Positions 29,008 through 37,758 are shown, counted from the stretch's first letter. The stretch: 64,000 nt of DNA from Bradyrhizobium sp. CCGB01 (GCF_024199795.1 NZ_JANADK010000001.1:8794001-8858000); one strand, 5' to 3'. Numbers and translations are program-made. Notes: generated from the sequence alone by a model not told the origin.

Positions 29008-29082
29008 GCTGCCGTAGCTCAGTGGTAGAGCACTCCATTGGTAATGGAGAGGTCGACAGTTCAATCCTGTCTGGCAGCACCA
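29008..29082 (+). tRNA. tRNA-Thr (GGT)
   Basis: 75 nt including encoded CCA. Acceptor stem GCTGCCG pairs with the 3' TGGCAGC strand, anticodon stem-loop CTCCA-TTGGTAA-TGGAG gives anticodon GGT, and the T arm is ACAGTTCAATCCTGT. The element to its right was integrated at its 3' end and rebuilt it. Confidence 0.97.
29058..29082. repeat. attL, 25-bp direct repeat (3' end of tRNA-Thr)
   Basis: The 25 bases from the T arm through CCA are identical to 43484-43508. Flanking bases differ on both sides (C versus A before, C versus T after), which fixes the length of the repeat. Confidence 0.95.
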
Positions 29083-29155
29083 CCCATCTTCTTGGGAACA
29101 TTGATTTTCTTGAAATTTCGGTCCTGAGTGCCACACAAAAGTGCCACACAGACCA

Positions 29156-30817
29156 ATGGTTTCTCTGAAGTTTTCAATGTCCAAACGTGCCCGCTCTAGT
29201 GTTCCCCAATTCCGAATCCGTGTCCCTGCTAAGATCGTAGACCGGCTACGCGGCAAGCGCGTGTTGCTCAGCATCTCCACTCCGCACGACTATCCCTGCA
29301 TCAAGACGGTGACGATCGGAAGTGACGTCGCCTTCAGTCTCGAAACAGACGACACGACCATTGCAGAGGCTCGGCAGGCCAACGCTCTGGATCATCTTCG
29401 CCGGCTGTTCGACTTGACCGAGGCGGCTCCGATCAGTCTCAGTCATAAAGACATGGTCGCGCTCAGCGGCGAGACGTACCGGCTGTATCAGGAAATCCAC
29501 CGCGACAACCCCGGCGAACCTGACGCATGGATGTATCACAAGGCGCTCAGTCGCGCGGCGCTCGAAGGTCGCATCAAGAACCCACCACCTGCCGCGTTGA
29601 TGCCGAACGAGGCGAACACCGCGATAGAACTGTTTGGGACTGATGACCTGACTGCGGCGGTCAACGCCTTCTCAGCCGGTCAGCATGACGCGCTGGAAGA
29701 TCGGTTCGGGCTGCTCGCGGATTGGGTTCTGATCCGCCAGCGCATCCACCTAAACCCGAACGATCGACAACGCTTCCTGCGCCTTGTCGGAACGGCCAGC
29801 CTCGATGCAGGCTGGCAGCTCCGGCGCAATGCGGAGGGGGATTACAGCCCTGATCCGAAGGCGCATCGCTTCCCTCCGATCGAAAGCGTAGCAGCGATCA
29901 AGCCGAGGCAGACGGTCACCGGCTTGCTTGACCTGTGGTGGGCTGAAGCCAAAGCTACCGGCCGCAGTAAGACCACCTATGACACATACAAGGGTGCCAT
30001 CGATCGACTGGTCAAGCATCTCGGTCATGACGATGCCATCCGCGTGACCGAGCAGGACATGCTTGCGTTCAAGGATGCCCGTCTGAAGGTCGTGACAGCC
30101 AAGACCTTGAAGGATGGTGATCTGCCGGGGATCAAATCCGTCTTTGGGTGGGCAGTAGACAATCGGAAGCTGACGAACAATCCTGCCGACGCAGTCAAGG
30201 TCAAGGCGGAAAAGAAAATCCGGACCCGGCCGAAGGGCTTCACAGATCAGGAAGCCGGCGCGATCTTCGAGGCCTGCTGCTCATACATGCAGAAGCCGAA
30301 AGAGGACTCGAGGACGGCCGCCGCCAAGCGGTGGGCTCCGCTGATCGCCTGCTACACCGGCTGCCGGATTGCGGAGGCGTTACAGCTTCGGAAAGAGGAT
30401 GTTCGCACCGAGTCAGGCCACCATATCTTTGATCTGAATCCACTCGCCGGGAGCATCAAGACCGGGACTTACCGGCTGGTCCCTATTCACCCCCACCTGA
30501 TCGAACTCGGGTTGTTGCGCTTCGTCGCTGACTCGGGAGACGGCCCGCTGTTCGCGAAAGGCAGCTACAAACGTGTCCTTGATTTTGTTCGGACAGTGGT
30601 AACCGACGAACGGGTCCAGCCTAACCACGCATGGCGGCACCGCCTCAAGTCGGTCGGCCGTAACCTTGGATTCGATCCGCGAGTCGTCGATGCCATTCAG
30701 GGCCATGCGGCCCGAACATCCGGCGATGACTATGGTGACGTGTCGGTATTCGCCATGGTCCGTGTGATCAATGCCATACCTCGGATTGCAAAAGACGCCC
30801 CCGGCCGGATTGGCTGA
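29156..30817 (+). CDS. tyrosine recombinase (integrase)
   Basis: 553 residues. The N-terminal region (RIRVPAKIVDRLRGKRVLLS) resembles the DUF6538-type integrase start, followed by a SAM-like core-binding domain near 250-330. Catalytic residues are Arg404 (CYTGCRIAEALQL), Lys in GSIKTGTYR, the H-x-x-R pair His491/Arg494 (HAWR), His517 (IQGHAA) and the nucleophile Tyr526 (GDDYG). It lies 74 nt from the tRNA and inside the element, the normal arrangement for site-specific insertion. The start could also be at 29141 (GTG) or 29177 (ATG); none has a strong ribosome site. Confidence 0.93.
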   Translation: MVSLKFSMSKRARSSVPQFRIRVPAKIVDRLRGKRVLLSISTPHDYPCIKTVTIGSDVAFSLETDDTTIAEARQANALDHLRRLFDLTEAAPISLSHKDMVALSGETYRLYQEIHRDNPGEPDAWMYHKALSRAALEGRIKNPPPAALMPNEANTAIELFGTDDLTAAVNAFSAGQHDALEDRFGLLADWVLIRQRIHLNPNDRQRFLRLVGTASLDAGWQLRRNAEGDYSPDPKAHRFPPIESVAAIKPRQTVTGLLDLWWAEAKATGRSKTTYDTYKGAIDRLVKHLGHDDAIRVTEQDMLAFKDARLKVVTAKTLKDGDLPGIKSVFGWAVDNRKLTNNPADAVKVKAEKKIRTRPKGFTDQEAGAIFEACCSYMQKPKEDSRTAAAKRWAPLIACYTGCRIAEALQLRKEDVRTESGHHIFDLNPLAGSIKTGTYRLVPIHPHLIELGLLRFVADSGDGPLFAKGSYKRVLDFVRTVVTDERVQPNHAWRHRLKSVGRNLGFDPRVVDAIQGHAARTSGDDYGDVSVFAMVRVINAIPRIAKDAPGRIG

Positions 30818-30849
30818 GGGCGTTGATGGCTGGTGTGGCTCAGGTGAGA

Positions 30850-31041
30850 TCAGGAAATGGCTCGCGCGGCCTCCCCCATCTCCGAAGGGGCCTCGGTCAA
30901 GGCGTCGTGGAATGCGTGTCCGTCAATAAGCTCGATGAGATTCTCGGCCGCTGACCTCGCAAGGTGCTGCTGAACCCCCGACACTCTAAACAGGGCCGGC
31001 AATATCAATTCGATGGCGGTTTCAACGGGATGACTTTTCAT
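30850..31041 (-). CDS. short hypothetical protein (63 aa)
   Basis: An acidic, Ala/Leu-rich reading frame beginning MKSHPVETAIELILPALF, with no recognised family. It starts at an ATG with a weak purine-rich site, between the integrase and the tape-measure gene. The 356-nt stretch 30818-31173 holds only this frame and a terminator, and the frame could be spurious. Confidence 0.4.
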   Translation of the reverse strand: MKSHPVETAIELILPALFRVSGVQQHLARSAAENLIELIDGHAFHDALTEAPSEMGEAARAIS

Positions 31042-31135
31042 GTGATGCTTTCATTTCAAACACGACCGACTGCCGGTCGCGACTCGACCATGATCGATCG
31101 GCGTTTGCATTGGAATTTGTATTGACGCAAACGAC

Positions 31136-31164
31136 GAAAAAAGTTGCCCGGCCCCGTAGGGCCG
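31136..31164 (-). terminator. Rho-independent terminator of tape-measure gene
   Basis: On the minus strand a perfect 6-bp stem CGGCCC-TACG-GGGCCG is followed by GGCAAC and a run of Ts, 10 nt downstream of the tape-measure stop. Confidence 0.8.
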
Positions 31165-31173
31165 AGCTGTGCC

Positions 31174-34100
31174 TCAGGTGTACTCGCTCTCCGAGTCATG
31201 GGCGCGCCAGTTCATCTTCTCGTCGATGCGGCGCTGAACCAGCGTGGCCAGAGCTTCCGGATCGTGGCTATTGCCGTTGATGTGGATCGCGACGTTGCTG
31301 TTACCACCGCCGAAGCCACCCCGCATCGGGATGCCAGACTGCGGAGCAGCAGGCACGTTCTTGACAGCATCACTCGGCGTCGGGACATTCTTCCACGGCT
31401 GTGATCCGTTCCACTCGAAGTGCATCGGGTCGTTGAACTTCTTCGACCAGTCTCCACCCCATGACAGACCGTACTTGGCGGCCATGTCGCGAACGTTCGC
31501 CGGCATGTCCGTTCTGCCGGTGCCATCCTGAGCGTTCTTGCCGGGGTTGATGTCGATCGCATTACCATAGGCGTGCTGCGACCAACCTCCGCCCTTGCGC
31601 TTGCCTCGCATATCAAAGCCGCCGATCGATCTGATCTTGTAGCCAGACGCTTCCAGCTCATCGACGAAGCCCTTGAAGGACTCTGCCGCAGCGGAGTTGA
31701 CGGTCAACTTCTTTCCGGAGGCCAGGGCGACGGTGGTCAGGTTTTGACCGACGCCACCATACTGACCATGCATGAAGTTGGCCCTCCCGCGCAGGCCGAG
31801 CTTGTCGGCAAGGCCGGGTTCAACGCCAGCCGCCGCTGCGGCGGTGCTGCCGACGCCACCAGACAGCGCACTCATCTGCTTGCGAACGCCTCCGGGCCAT
31901 CCACCGTTCAGCCCACGCGGATCGTTCGCGGCGCCGACAGGGGCATAGCGCGCCCCCATCTTGTCGAGGTTGCCACCGGCCAGACGGTAGTTCTTTGCGA
32001 CCACTTGGCCGGCTCTGCTGATGCCTGCATCGAGACTGGCGAACTGCATCTTTTTCGCCATGCCGGTTGCCGGGTCCATCAGGCCAGCAACGTTGTTTCC
32101 GGACAACACATGGCCGTTGCCGGTTTCGTGCGCGATCACACCGGCCAGCAGCGCAGGCGAGATGCCGTTGACTCTGGCCGCCGCGACGATCTGATCGTAC
32201 TTGCCAGCGAGCGGAGTGCCAGCGAACTTCTTATCGAAGGCCGCCCGGCTCATATCGTCAACGCTGCCGCCTCCGCCGCCGAAGGAAGGGATGTTGCTGC
32301 GCTTGATGATGCCGCCAGAGCCAACGCCGAAGTTCGGAAGGAGGCCGCCCGGCGTTACGTTCTTCCACAGAGCATCGGGGGTGCCGACCCCGCTGACGAT
32401 CCGGTTCATGTTGGCACTGATCGCCGCGCTGCTGCTGCCGCCGCTGCCGTAGGTGCGTCCGCGGGAACTGAGGTCAGTGCTCATGAACGAGGCGCGTTCG
32501 ATCTTCCCACCGAGATTGTCCAGCTTGTTCCCGATGAAGCTCATCGGGTGAACGTCCGCGGGGTTGAAGCCGTCGCCACTCTGCTTCTGGTACAGGTCTC
32601 TCTTGTGCTGGCGTTGACGCTCTCGCCATTGGCTTGTCGTCTCGCCCGGCCGTTTCTTCGAGGCATCGGATAAGCCGGTGTCGTTGTTCTCCGCGAGGAG
32701 CCACGCGAGCAGGGCAGCGGTACCAACAGGGTTGGCGCTCGCAGCACCGAGCAACGCCCGACCACCGAGCAGGCCCGCGATGCGGCCGATGATGCCCACC
32801 AAGCCGGTGAACACGGCCATGACCGGGGCGAGTGTTCCGAGCGCGACGGACAAGGCAACAATCTGGCCGGTCAGCCTCCCCAGGACTTCGGCGCTGTTAC
32901 CGTCCTTGCCCATTGCCGCGGCCACGCCTTTCAGCAGGGTGGTGACGGTATCGAACACAGACCTGAGCCCGCCCGCGAAGCCCGACAGGAAGCCGATGAT
33001 CTTGTCGACGTCTACGGACGACAGTTTCGCGGCGATCTTGTCGAGTGCATCGCCCATGCTGGCGACGCCAAACGCCTTCTTCAGTCGCTCGACAAGGTCT
33101 CTGGACTTCTCCGCGATCCTGCCGGAGGTGACGATGCTGGTGTGCTTGTCAAACCAGTCCGACACCTCGATGAAGCTCTGCTCGAAGCCGCTTCCGAATT
33201 TTTCCCATGCGAGACCGAACATTGCCTTGATGCGGTCCCAGCGCTTCTGAAGTGAGTTGAGTTTGGCCTTGGAAAACCCGGAAACGGCATCGCTCTTTTG
33301 GTCGATCTCCTTCAAGGTCTCCCGAATTTGATCGGAGGCCTTGGCCATCTGCACCAGCTCATCCCGCCATTCCCGCATGCCGGCGAGGTTGGCGAACTTC
33401 GCCCGGGTCTGCTCGCTCATGTTCCGCATCTTCGAGAACATGTCGAGCATGAACTCAGTCGGTGCGGCAGCCATCCGTTGAGCCATTTGCGACCGGCCAC
33501 CGTATCCGATCATTCGCGCTGCTTGATCCAGATCCTTCGCACGCTGGCCGCGGGCATTGCCGGCGTTTGCAAATTCGGAGGTCAAGTAACCGAGGAACGT
33601 ACCGGCCTTGTTCGGCTGGAGGCCTGCCGAGATGCCGACCGACGTGAACGCGGAGAGATCGATTTCCTTCATCTTGGTTGTGCTCAAGGCTGACAGAGCA
33701 CGCTTGTTCGCCTCAACGACTTCATTGGGGTCCGCGGCGGTCGCGGCGGCAGCAACGGCAACCGAGGTCATCATTCGTGCCACGCGGGCAGGATCAGCGT
33801 TCCGGACGTTGCCGTAGAGGCTGGTCGCGGTCTTGCCGGCCAGCTTCATCAGTTCACCGATGTTCATTTCGAGCGCCGAAGACGCCTCCAAGGCGTTCTC
33901 TGTGACCTTTTTTGCAGCCGTGGCGTCGAAGCCTTGCTTAAGCGCTTCCGTGTAGCTGTCCAGCACTGCGGCTGCGGACTCACCGAACTTGACCGCGACT
34001 TGATCCGACCAGTCACCACGAAGCCGCTTCACCTCAGCTTGTGACAGCCCGCCGAAGATTTGCGCCTTGGTCTCGGCGACGTCGGCTTCCATCCGTCTCT

Positions 34101-34536
34101 TGAATGCGGATGCGACACCTGAGATCGTGATGCCGCCGGAGATGAGCGCGGTGGTTGGCGAAATGCCACGAGGGAGCGCGCCACGACCGCCGGAGCTGGC
34201 ACCACGACCAACGGCGCGTTGCTCAGCCTGTCGCCGATTGAAGGTCTGCCGGTCGAGGCGGTCCAGCTCACGATGGAACGCCCGCGCGTCACGCAGACTG
34301 TCTGCATAGGCCGACTTCCATTCTGTGCGGTAAGTCGACGCGGCCTTCCGAGCGTCGTCGGTGATCCTCTGGAGGCCGGCTGAGACACTGTCGGGAAACA
34401 GCTTGGATGCTGAGATGCCGTTGATGGACTTAACTGCGGCCTCAAGCTTGCGAACGTTCCGGAGAAGTCCGGCGATGACGGGACTCGCGCTGTCGGTCGC
34501 GGTCAATGATGCGTGGACGCTGATGATCTCTGACAT
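31174..34536 (-). CDS. tail tape-measure-like protein with transglycosylase-like and M15 peptidase domains
   Basis: 1120 residues. Residues 1-550 are helical, tape-measure-like (SDSVSAGLQRITDDARKAASTY; repeated alpha-helix). Hydrophobic membrane-like segments fall around 555-620 (GTLAPVMAVFTGLVGIIGRIAGLLGG). Residues about 770-900 carry a lysozyme or transglycosylase-like domain with Glu804 in AHETGNGH, and residues about 940-1080 carry a D,D- or L,D-peptidase-type M15 domain with His988 and Asp995 (SQHAYGNAID) and His1039 (DPMHFEW). In a phage this would set tail length and cut the cell wall during DNA injection. Here it is alone, with no other structural genes. GAGAA lies 5 nt before the ATG. 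Confidence 0.88.
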   Translation of the reverse strand: MSEIISVHASLTATDSASPVIAGLLRNVRKLEAAVKSINGISASKLFPDSVSAGLQRITDDARKAASTYRTEWKSAYADSLRDARAFHRELDRLDRQTFNRRQAEQRAVGRGASSGGRGALPRGISPTTALISGGITISGVASAFKRRMEADVAETKAQIFGGLSQAEVKRLRGDWSDQVAVKFGESAAAVLDSYTEALKQGFDATAAKKVTENALEASSALEMNIGELMKLAGKTATSLYGNVRNADPARVARMMTSVAVAAAATAADPNEVVEANKRALSALSTTKMKEIDLSAFTSVGISAGLQPNKAGTFLGYLTSEFANAGNARGQRAKDLDQAARMIGYGGRSQMAQRMAAAPTEFMLDMFSKMRNMSEQTRAKFANLAGMREWRDELVQMAKASDQIRETLKEIDQKSDAVSGFSKAKLNSLQKRWDRIKAMFGLAWEKFGSGFEQSFIEVSDWFDKHTSIVTSGRIAEKSRDLVERLKKAFGVASMGDALDKIAAKLSSVDVDKIIGFLSGFAGGLRSVFDTVTTLLKGVAAAMGKDGNSAEVLGRLTGQIVALSVALGTLAPVMAVFTGLVGIIGRIAGLLGGRALLGAASANPVGTAALLAWLLAENNDTGLSDASKKRPGETTSQWRERQRQHKRDLYQKQSGDGFNPADVHPMSFIGNKLDNLGGKIERASFMSTDLSSRGRTYGSGGSSSAAISANMNRIVSGVGTPDALWKNVTPGGLLPNFGVGSGGIIKRSNIPSFGGGGGSVDDMSRAAFDKKFAGTPLAGKYDQIVAAARVNGISPALLAGVIAHETGNGHVLSGNNVAGLMDPATGMAKKMQFASLDAGISRAGQVVAKNYRLAGGNLDKMGARYAPVGAANDPRGLNGGWPGGVRKQMSALSGGVGSTAAAAAGVEPGLADKLGLRGRANFMHGQYGGVGQNLTTVALASGKKLTVNSAAAESFKGFVDELEASGYKIRSIGGFDMRGKRKGGGWSQHAYGNAIDINPGKNAQDGTGRTDMPANVRDMAAKYGLSWGGDWSKKFNDPMHFEWNGSQPWKNVPTPSDAVKNVPAAPQSGIPMRGGFGGGNSNVAIHINGNSHDPEALATLVQRRIDEKMNWRAHDSESEYT

Positions 34537-34578
34537 GTTTCTCTTGTTTTGTTGGCGCGGCTGGCGCGCGGACGGTGA

Positions 34579-34604
34579 CCACCCGAAATGGGTGGGGTCT
34601 TTTT
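34579..34604 (+). terminator. possible plus-strand terminator hairpin
   Basis: CCACCC-GAAAT-GGGTGG followed by GGTCTTTTTCTT on the plus strand, just upstream of the divergent tape-measure start. No plus-strand gene ends here, so its role is unclear; it could end an antisense transcript. Confidence 0.35.
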
Positions 34605-34763
34605 CTTGGTGGGGTGGGCCTCTCAGAAAGGCGCCTTTTGCTGCTCGCTAGTAGGAAGGGGTTGGCCGACCGAGGGGGTATGCCGCACAAAAAAACTCGC
34701 CTTCACCCTCCCCCGCTCGCGAGCGCTGGGAAACCTCGCAGGCCTGTGCAGGGCGAGGGCAAT

Positions 34764-34799
34764 GATGGTGATGGTGATGGTGATGGTGATGGCGATGGT
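34764..34799. repeat. (GATGGT)6 tandem repeat
   Basis: Six consecutive 6-bp units, the fifth reading GATGGC. No gene covers it. Confidence 0.9.
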
Positions 34800-35123
34800 G
34801 CTCCACGGCGGACGATGAAGTGAGGAGCCCCCGGCCGTGGTCGCATTGTCCGTCACGGTGAGGAGCGGTCAGCTTTGGCGCACCACGTCCAGTCGATCGC
34901 AGCCACGCAGCCCGACCTTCCGTCAGCGGCAGACGGCCTCCACCGGGCTGATGATCACTGACCGTCACCAGCGAGCGGACAACCGCAGACGAACGATGCT
35001 GGGGCGCTGGTGTAGATGACTGATCACGGCGGTCTCTTCGGTGGCCGCGACACCTCAGCAGCTCCCCACCATGGCGTCAGCACAACTGTGCTTTGGGTGA
35101 GGACCGAAGATCGAAAGATTTTC

Positions 35124-35168
35124 GTTGACGGGGCGGCCTACCCGCCGTTACAGATACGTCAACGGACG
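35124..35168 (+). promoter_or_regulatory. candidate promoter and operator of serine recombinase
   Basis: TTGACG (35124-35129) and TACAGA (35148-35153) with 18-nt spacing match a sigma-70 layout. Directly downstream, ACGTC-AACG-GACGT (35155-35168) is a perfect inverted repeat 26 nt before the gene, placed where a repressor would block the polymerase. Binding protein unknown. Confidence 0.4.
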
Positions 35169-35194
35169 TTGAAGTATTTGTAACAGGCAAGGCC

Positions 35195-35890
35195 ATGGCG
35201 CAGCATAACGGGAAGTTCGTCACCTACTACCGAGTTTCCACCGGCAAGCAGGGCAAGTCTGGTCTCGGCATCGAAGCTCAACGCGCGGCAGTCGCGGCGT
35301 ATCTCAACGGGGGCGACTGGACGATCGTTGCCGAGTTCACCGAGGTGGAGTCGGGTAAGCGAGCTGACCGGCCCGCACTGGAGCAGGCGCTGGCCGCGGC
35401 GCGACTGCATCGGGCTGCGCTGGTGGTCTCCAAGGTTGACCGCCTCACTCGCTCTGTCGCCTTCCTGTCCCGCCTGCTTGAGGCGGGCGTTGACGTTCGC
35501 TTCGCGGACCTGCCCGTGATCGAAGGCGCTACCGGCCGCTTCCTGCTTCAGCAGATGGTGGCAGTGGCGGAGTTGGAAGCCGGCATGATTTCAGCCCGCA
35601 CCAAGGCGGCACTAGCAGCGGCCAAGCGGCGGGGTAAGCAGCTTGGTGGCAACCGTGGCGTTGTCCCCGGTGCGAAGATGCAGGAAGCCTCCCGGAAGGC
35701 CCTGTCGGAGCGCACCACGAAACATGCGGCAGATATCGGTCCGACGATCCGCAAGTTACAAGCGGCCGGCGCAACGTCGCTACGGGCCATTGCAGATGGC
35801 CTGAACGAGGCCGGTATTCCTACCGCGCTCGGCAACGGCAAGTGGCAGGCGGTGCAGGTGCAGCGCGTCTTGGCGCGGCTACCGCAGTGA
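35195..35890 (+). CDS. serine recombinase (resolvase family)
   Basis: 231 residues. YYRVSTGKQ carries the catalytic Ser15; the resolvase core continues with Arg-containing RADRPALEQAL and VSKVDRLTRSVAFL. A C-terminal helix-turn-helix-like tail (SLRAIADGLNEAGIPTALGNGKWQAVQVQRVL) follows. It is shorter than large serine integrases and could act as a resolvase, DNA invertase or accessory recombinase. It is independent of the tyrosine integrase at the attL end. Confidence 0.9.
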   Translation: MAQHNGKFVTYYRVSTGKQGKSGLGIEAQRAAVAAYLNGGDWTIVAEFTEVESGKRADRPALEQALAAARLHRAALVVSKVDRLTRSVAFLSRLLEAGVDVRFADLPVIEGATGRFLLQQMVAVAELEAGMISARTKAALAAAKRRGKQLGGNRGVVPGAKMQEASRKALSERTTKHAADIGPTIRKLQAAGATSLRAIADGLNEAGIPTALGNGKWQAVQVQRVLARLPQ

Positions 35891-36148
35891 CACGCAATAT
35901 TCTCCGGCGCTGGTGAATGTTCCGGCCGGACACGATCGGCCGGGAAGACGGGCAAAGGCGCGTGGCGTGTCCACATGGAGCGCAACGCAGCACGGTCCCG
36001 ACGCCAGATAGCCGATCGGACAGACGCTGCCGGCTTTGGCGATCTGGTCACGACCGTGGGCTGGTATGCAGTAGGGTCCGGCAAGGGCGGGAGGCGCGAC
36101 GACGGCGAGAGCCACCGCGAGGGCGTGCAATTTCGCAAGTCTCAACAT
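35879..36148 (-). CDS. secreted cysteine-rich small protein (89 aa)
   Basis: A signal peptide (LHALAVALAVVAPPALAG) is followed by a short domain with six cysteines (GPYC, VCPIG, GPCCVAL, GRSCPAG, EYCVSL). Paired-cysteine spacing suggests disulfides in the periplasm or outside. It overlaps the 3' end of the serine recombinase gene by 12 nt on the opposite strand. Function unknown. It is unusual for a defence-type island. Confidence 0.7.
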   Translation of the reverse strand: MLRLAKLHALAVALAVVAPPALAGPYCIPAHGRDQIAKAGSVCPIGYLASGPCCVALHVDTPRAFARLPGRSCPAGTFTSAGEYCVSLR

Positions 36149-36215
36149 CGGCCTACGTCACGCCTCCCTATACGAACGGCAGCCTCTGGAGAGAGCTGAA
36201 CCGCCGTCCGAATAT

Positions 36216-36485
36216 TTAAGCAGTCGGCGCTGCCGCTGCTGCCTCTCTTTCGACTTCGTCGAGTGTTGCACGGGCGGCCTTGAGATCGGCCTCAGCCCCC
36301 GGGACGCTGGCCAGTGCGCGTTCATGGGCCTCTAGCGCGGCTGCCACGGCGGCCTGAGCGGCGGCAAGTCGCTGGCCTCGTTCGCGGGCCACTAGATGCT
36401 GAGCCCGTTGCTCCCGTGCATCGGGTGGGATGGCTTCGATGGCCTCCCGGGTGGCAACTGCACTTCGTAATCTTCGATAGGTCAT
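36216..36485 (-). CDS. Ala/Glu-rich coiled-coil protein (89 aa)
   Basis: A long predicted helix with heptad-like Leu/Ala/Glu (AAAQAAVAAALEAHERALASVPGAEADLKAARATLDEVE-type composition). Its ATG overlaps the stop of the upstream gene by ATGA (36482-36485), so the pair is coupled. No family recognised. Confidence 0.65.
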   Translation of the reverse strand: MTYRRLRSAVATREAIEAIPPDAREQRAQHLVARERGQRLAAAQAAVAAALEAHERALASVPGAEADLKAARATLDEVEREAAAAAPTA

Positions 36486-36841
36486 GCGCGGTTCCTCGCG
36501 ATCTCATTCATCATGTCCAAGGTCAGGCCGGCGGCCTTGGCACGGCGGTCATGCCATGCGGCGTCGAGCGATCGTTTCCGGCGCATCTCGGTGACTGTCC
36601 GCTCCGCGTCGGGCTTCTCAGGCTCCTGCAATCGGCTGAAGCCGCTCGGTGCCCGGTCGCGCAAGTCACGAAGATAGTCTGCGACCGACAGCGAGCCCTT
36701 ACCGGGAATCGTGATCAGGTCGCCGACAAGCGACGAACCGGCAAGATCGATGGCCACGGTCGCCATGATCGTTGAGTTTAGCGCATAGCCCTTGGCGCGT
36801 GCGGCAGAGACGACGGCGTCCTCAATTGCGTCCGTGGTCAT
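36482..36841 (-). CDS. hypothetical protein (119 aa)
   Basis: Begins MTTDAIEDAVVSAARAKGYAL and has a charged C-terminal half (MRRKRSLDAAWHDRRAKA). GAGG lies 9 nt before 36841; an earlier ATG at 36856 overlaps the preceding gene more. Third of a tight operon with the ribbon-helix-helix gene upstream and the coiled-coil gene downstream. Function unknown. Confidence 0.65.
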   Translation of the reverse strand: MTTDAIEDAVVSAARAKGYALNSTIMATVAIDLAGSSLVGDLITIPGKGSLSVADYLRDLRDRAPSGFSRLQEPEKPDAERTVTEMRRKRSLDAAWHDRRAKAAGLTLDMMNEIARNRA

Positions 36842-36842
36842 C

Positions 36843-37040
36843 TCAGGCAGCCTCATGTTCGCGGCGAAGGCCGGCTATCAAGTATCGGCGCATCTTCGAA
36901 CTCCGGTTCGCACAGCTCGGATCGTCTTGAGCGGCGGCAGCGTCGATCCTGTCGAGCAGGATTTTGGGCAGCTTCAGCGCTACGTGTACCATTGGTGAGC
37001 AGACAAGCTCATCCGGTGCGAACGGGTCAGTTTTCTTCAT
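36843..37040 (-). CDS. ribbon-helix-helix-like regulator (65 aa)
   Basis: The segment VHVALKLPKILLDRIDAAAAQD..NRSSKMRRYLIAGL has the short basic strand and helices of CopG/Arc-type repressors. GGAGAAC lies just before 37040; a longer in-frame start at 37145 is unlikely. The 5' leader contains an intrinsic terminator (37057-37086), an arrangement shared with the regulator at 38929-39108. Confidence 0.7.
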   Translation of the reverse strand: MKKTDPFAPDELVCSPMVHVALKLPKILLDRIDAAAAQDDPSCANRSSKMRRYLIAGLRREHEAA

Positions 37041-37056
37041 GGTGTTCTCCAAAACG

Positions 37057-37086
37057 AAAAACCCGCCGGGCGGTATGCCGAGCGGG
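37057..37086 (-). terminator. terminator-like hairpin in the leader of the RHH gene
   Basis: On the minus strand, CCCGC-T-CGG-CATA-CCG-bulge-GCGGG is followed by TTTTT ending 16 nt before the ATG at 37040. A second hairpin AGGCCCC/GGGGCCT sits upstream at 37118-37136. Such placement suggests transcription attenuation or protection from read-through. Confidence 0.5.
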
Positions 37087-37395
37087 CTGGTGGGTATCGG
37101 GGCGTTAGAAATGCGAAAGGCCCCGTGAGGGGGCCTAGCGTTCAATCCAGTGCCAATGTAGTTAATCTTGTCGCACGATATGGGGAAAAAGTCAATAGGA
37201 CTCGGCCCATCTGCATGCCGTGAGCGCCGTAAGTCGTAATTCCCCTAATATAGACGCGAGGGTAATCGCGAGTCGTCAGGCCTTTTCTGTGATCGTTGGA
37301 AGGCGTGCAGCAGCCCCGTGGAGCGCGCTGACCTTGAAGGCTACGCTGCTAGGCCCACCGCACATTAACGCACCGACGATCGATACCCGCAGCGT

Positions 37396-37758
37396 CTATC
37401 CCCGGTCTTGTGGTGGTGGTCGCCACCTACAGAAGCGCGGTCCACTCGTTTGATCCTCCCGAACGTCGAGCTTTGCGAGTGCGCCCACCCTGCCGAATGC
37501 GGCGACGGTATCAGGCCGGCCGGCGTGACGCATCTCGACAACGGCGGAAGGGTTCGCACCTTCACCGAGGAGGTATCGAGCCGCGGATAGCAGCGGCGTG
37601 CGGGATGCCGGCAGGGTCGATCCATCTGTCAGCCTTACTTCGAACCGGCCATGTCGGTCGTCAGCCTCCCGTATGGTGATGCGGTGGCGGCCGGCGGGTT
37701 TTCCTGAAGGTCGGGAAAAGTTGAGGCGTCCAGTGGGCTGGTCCAGTGAAGTGGTCAT
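37396..37758 (-). CDS. hypothetical basic protein (120 aa)
   Basis: Starts MTTSLDQPTGRLNFSRPSGKP and contains HRITIREADDRHGRFEVRL, then DGSTLPASRTPLLSAARYLLGEGANP. Lysine/arginine-rich, resembling small cargo proteins of rhizobial mobile elements, but no defined family. A longer in-frame start at 37851 is less likely. Function unknown. Confidence 0.6.
   Translation of the reverse strand: MTTSLDQPTGRLNFSRPSGKPAGRHRITIREADDRHGRFEVRLTDGSTLPASRTPLLSAARYLLGEGANPSAVVEMRHAGRPDTVAAFGRVGALAKLDVREDQTSGPRFCRWRPPPQDRG

Larger units (their letters stand above)
34537..35123. other. gene-poor stretch
   Basis: Between the tape-measure and serine-recombinase genes I see no credible gene. Short frames on both strands have low-complexity or Arg-rich composition. 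The region holds the hairpin at 34579-34604 and the 6-bp tandem repeat at 34764-34799. Confidence 0.6.

Noticed and set aside
34764..34799. CRISPR array
   Set aside because: The 6-bp units are contiguous without spacers, and no cas gene is present.
34623..34856. Minus-strand frame through the GATGGT repeat
   Set aside because: Translation is Thr-Ile repeats from the tandem DNA; not a plausible protein.
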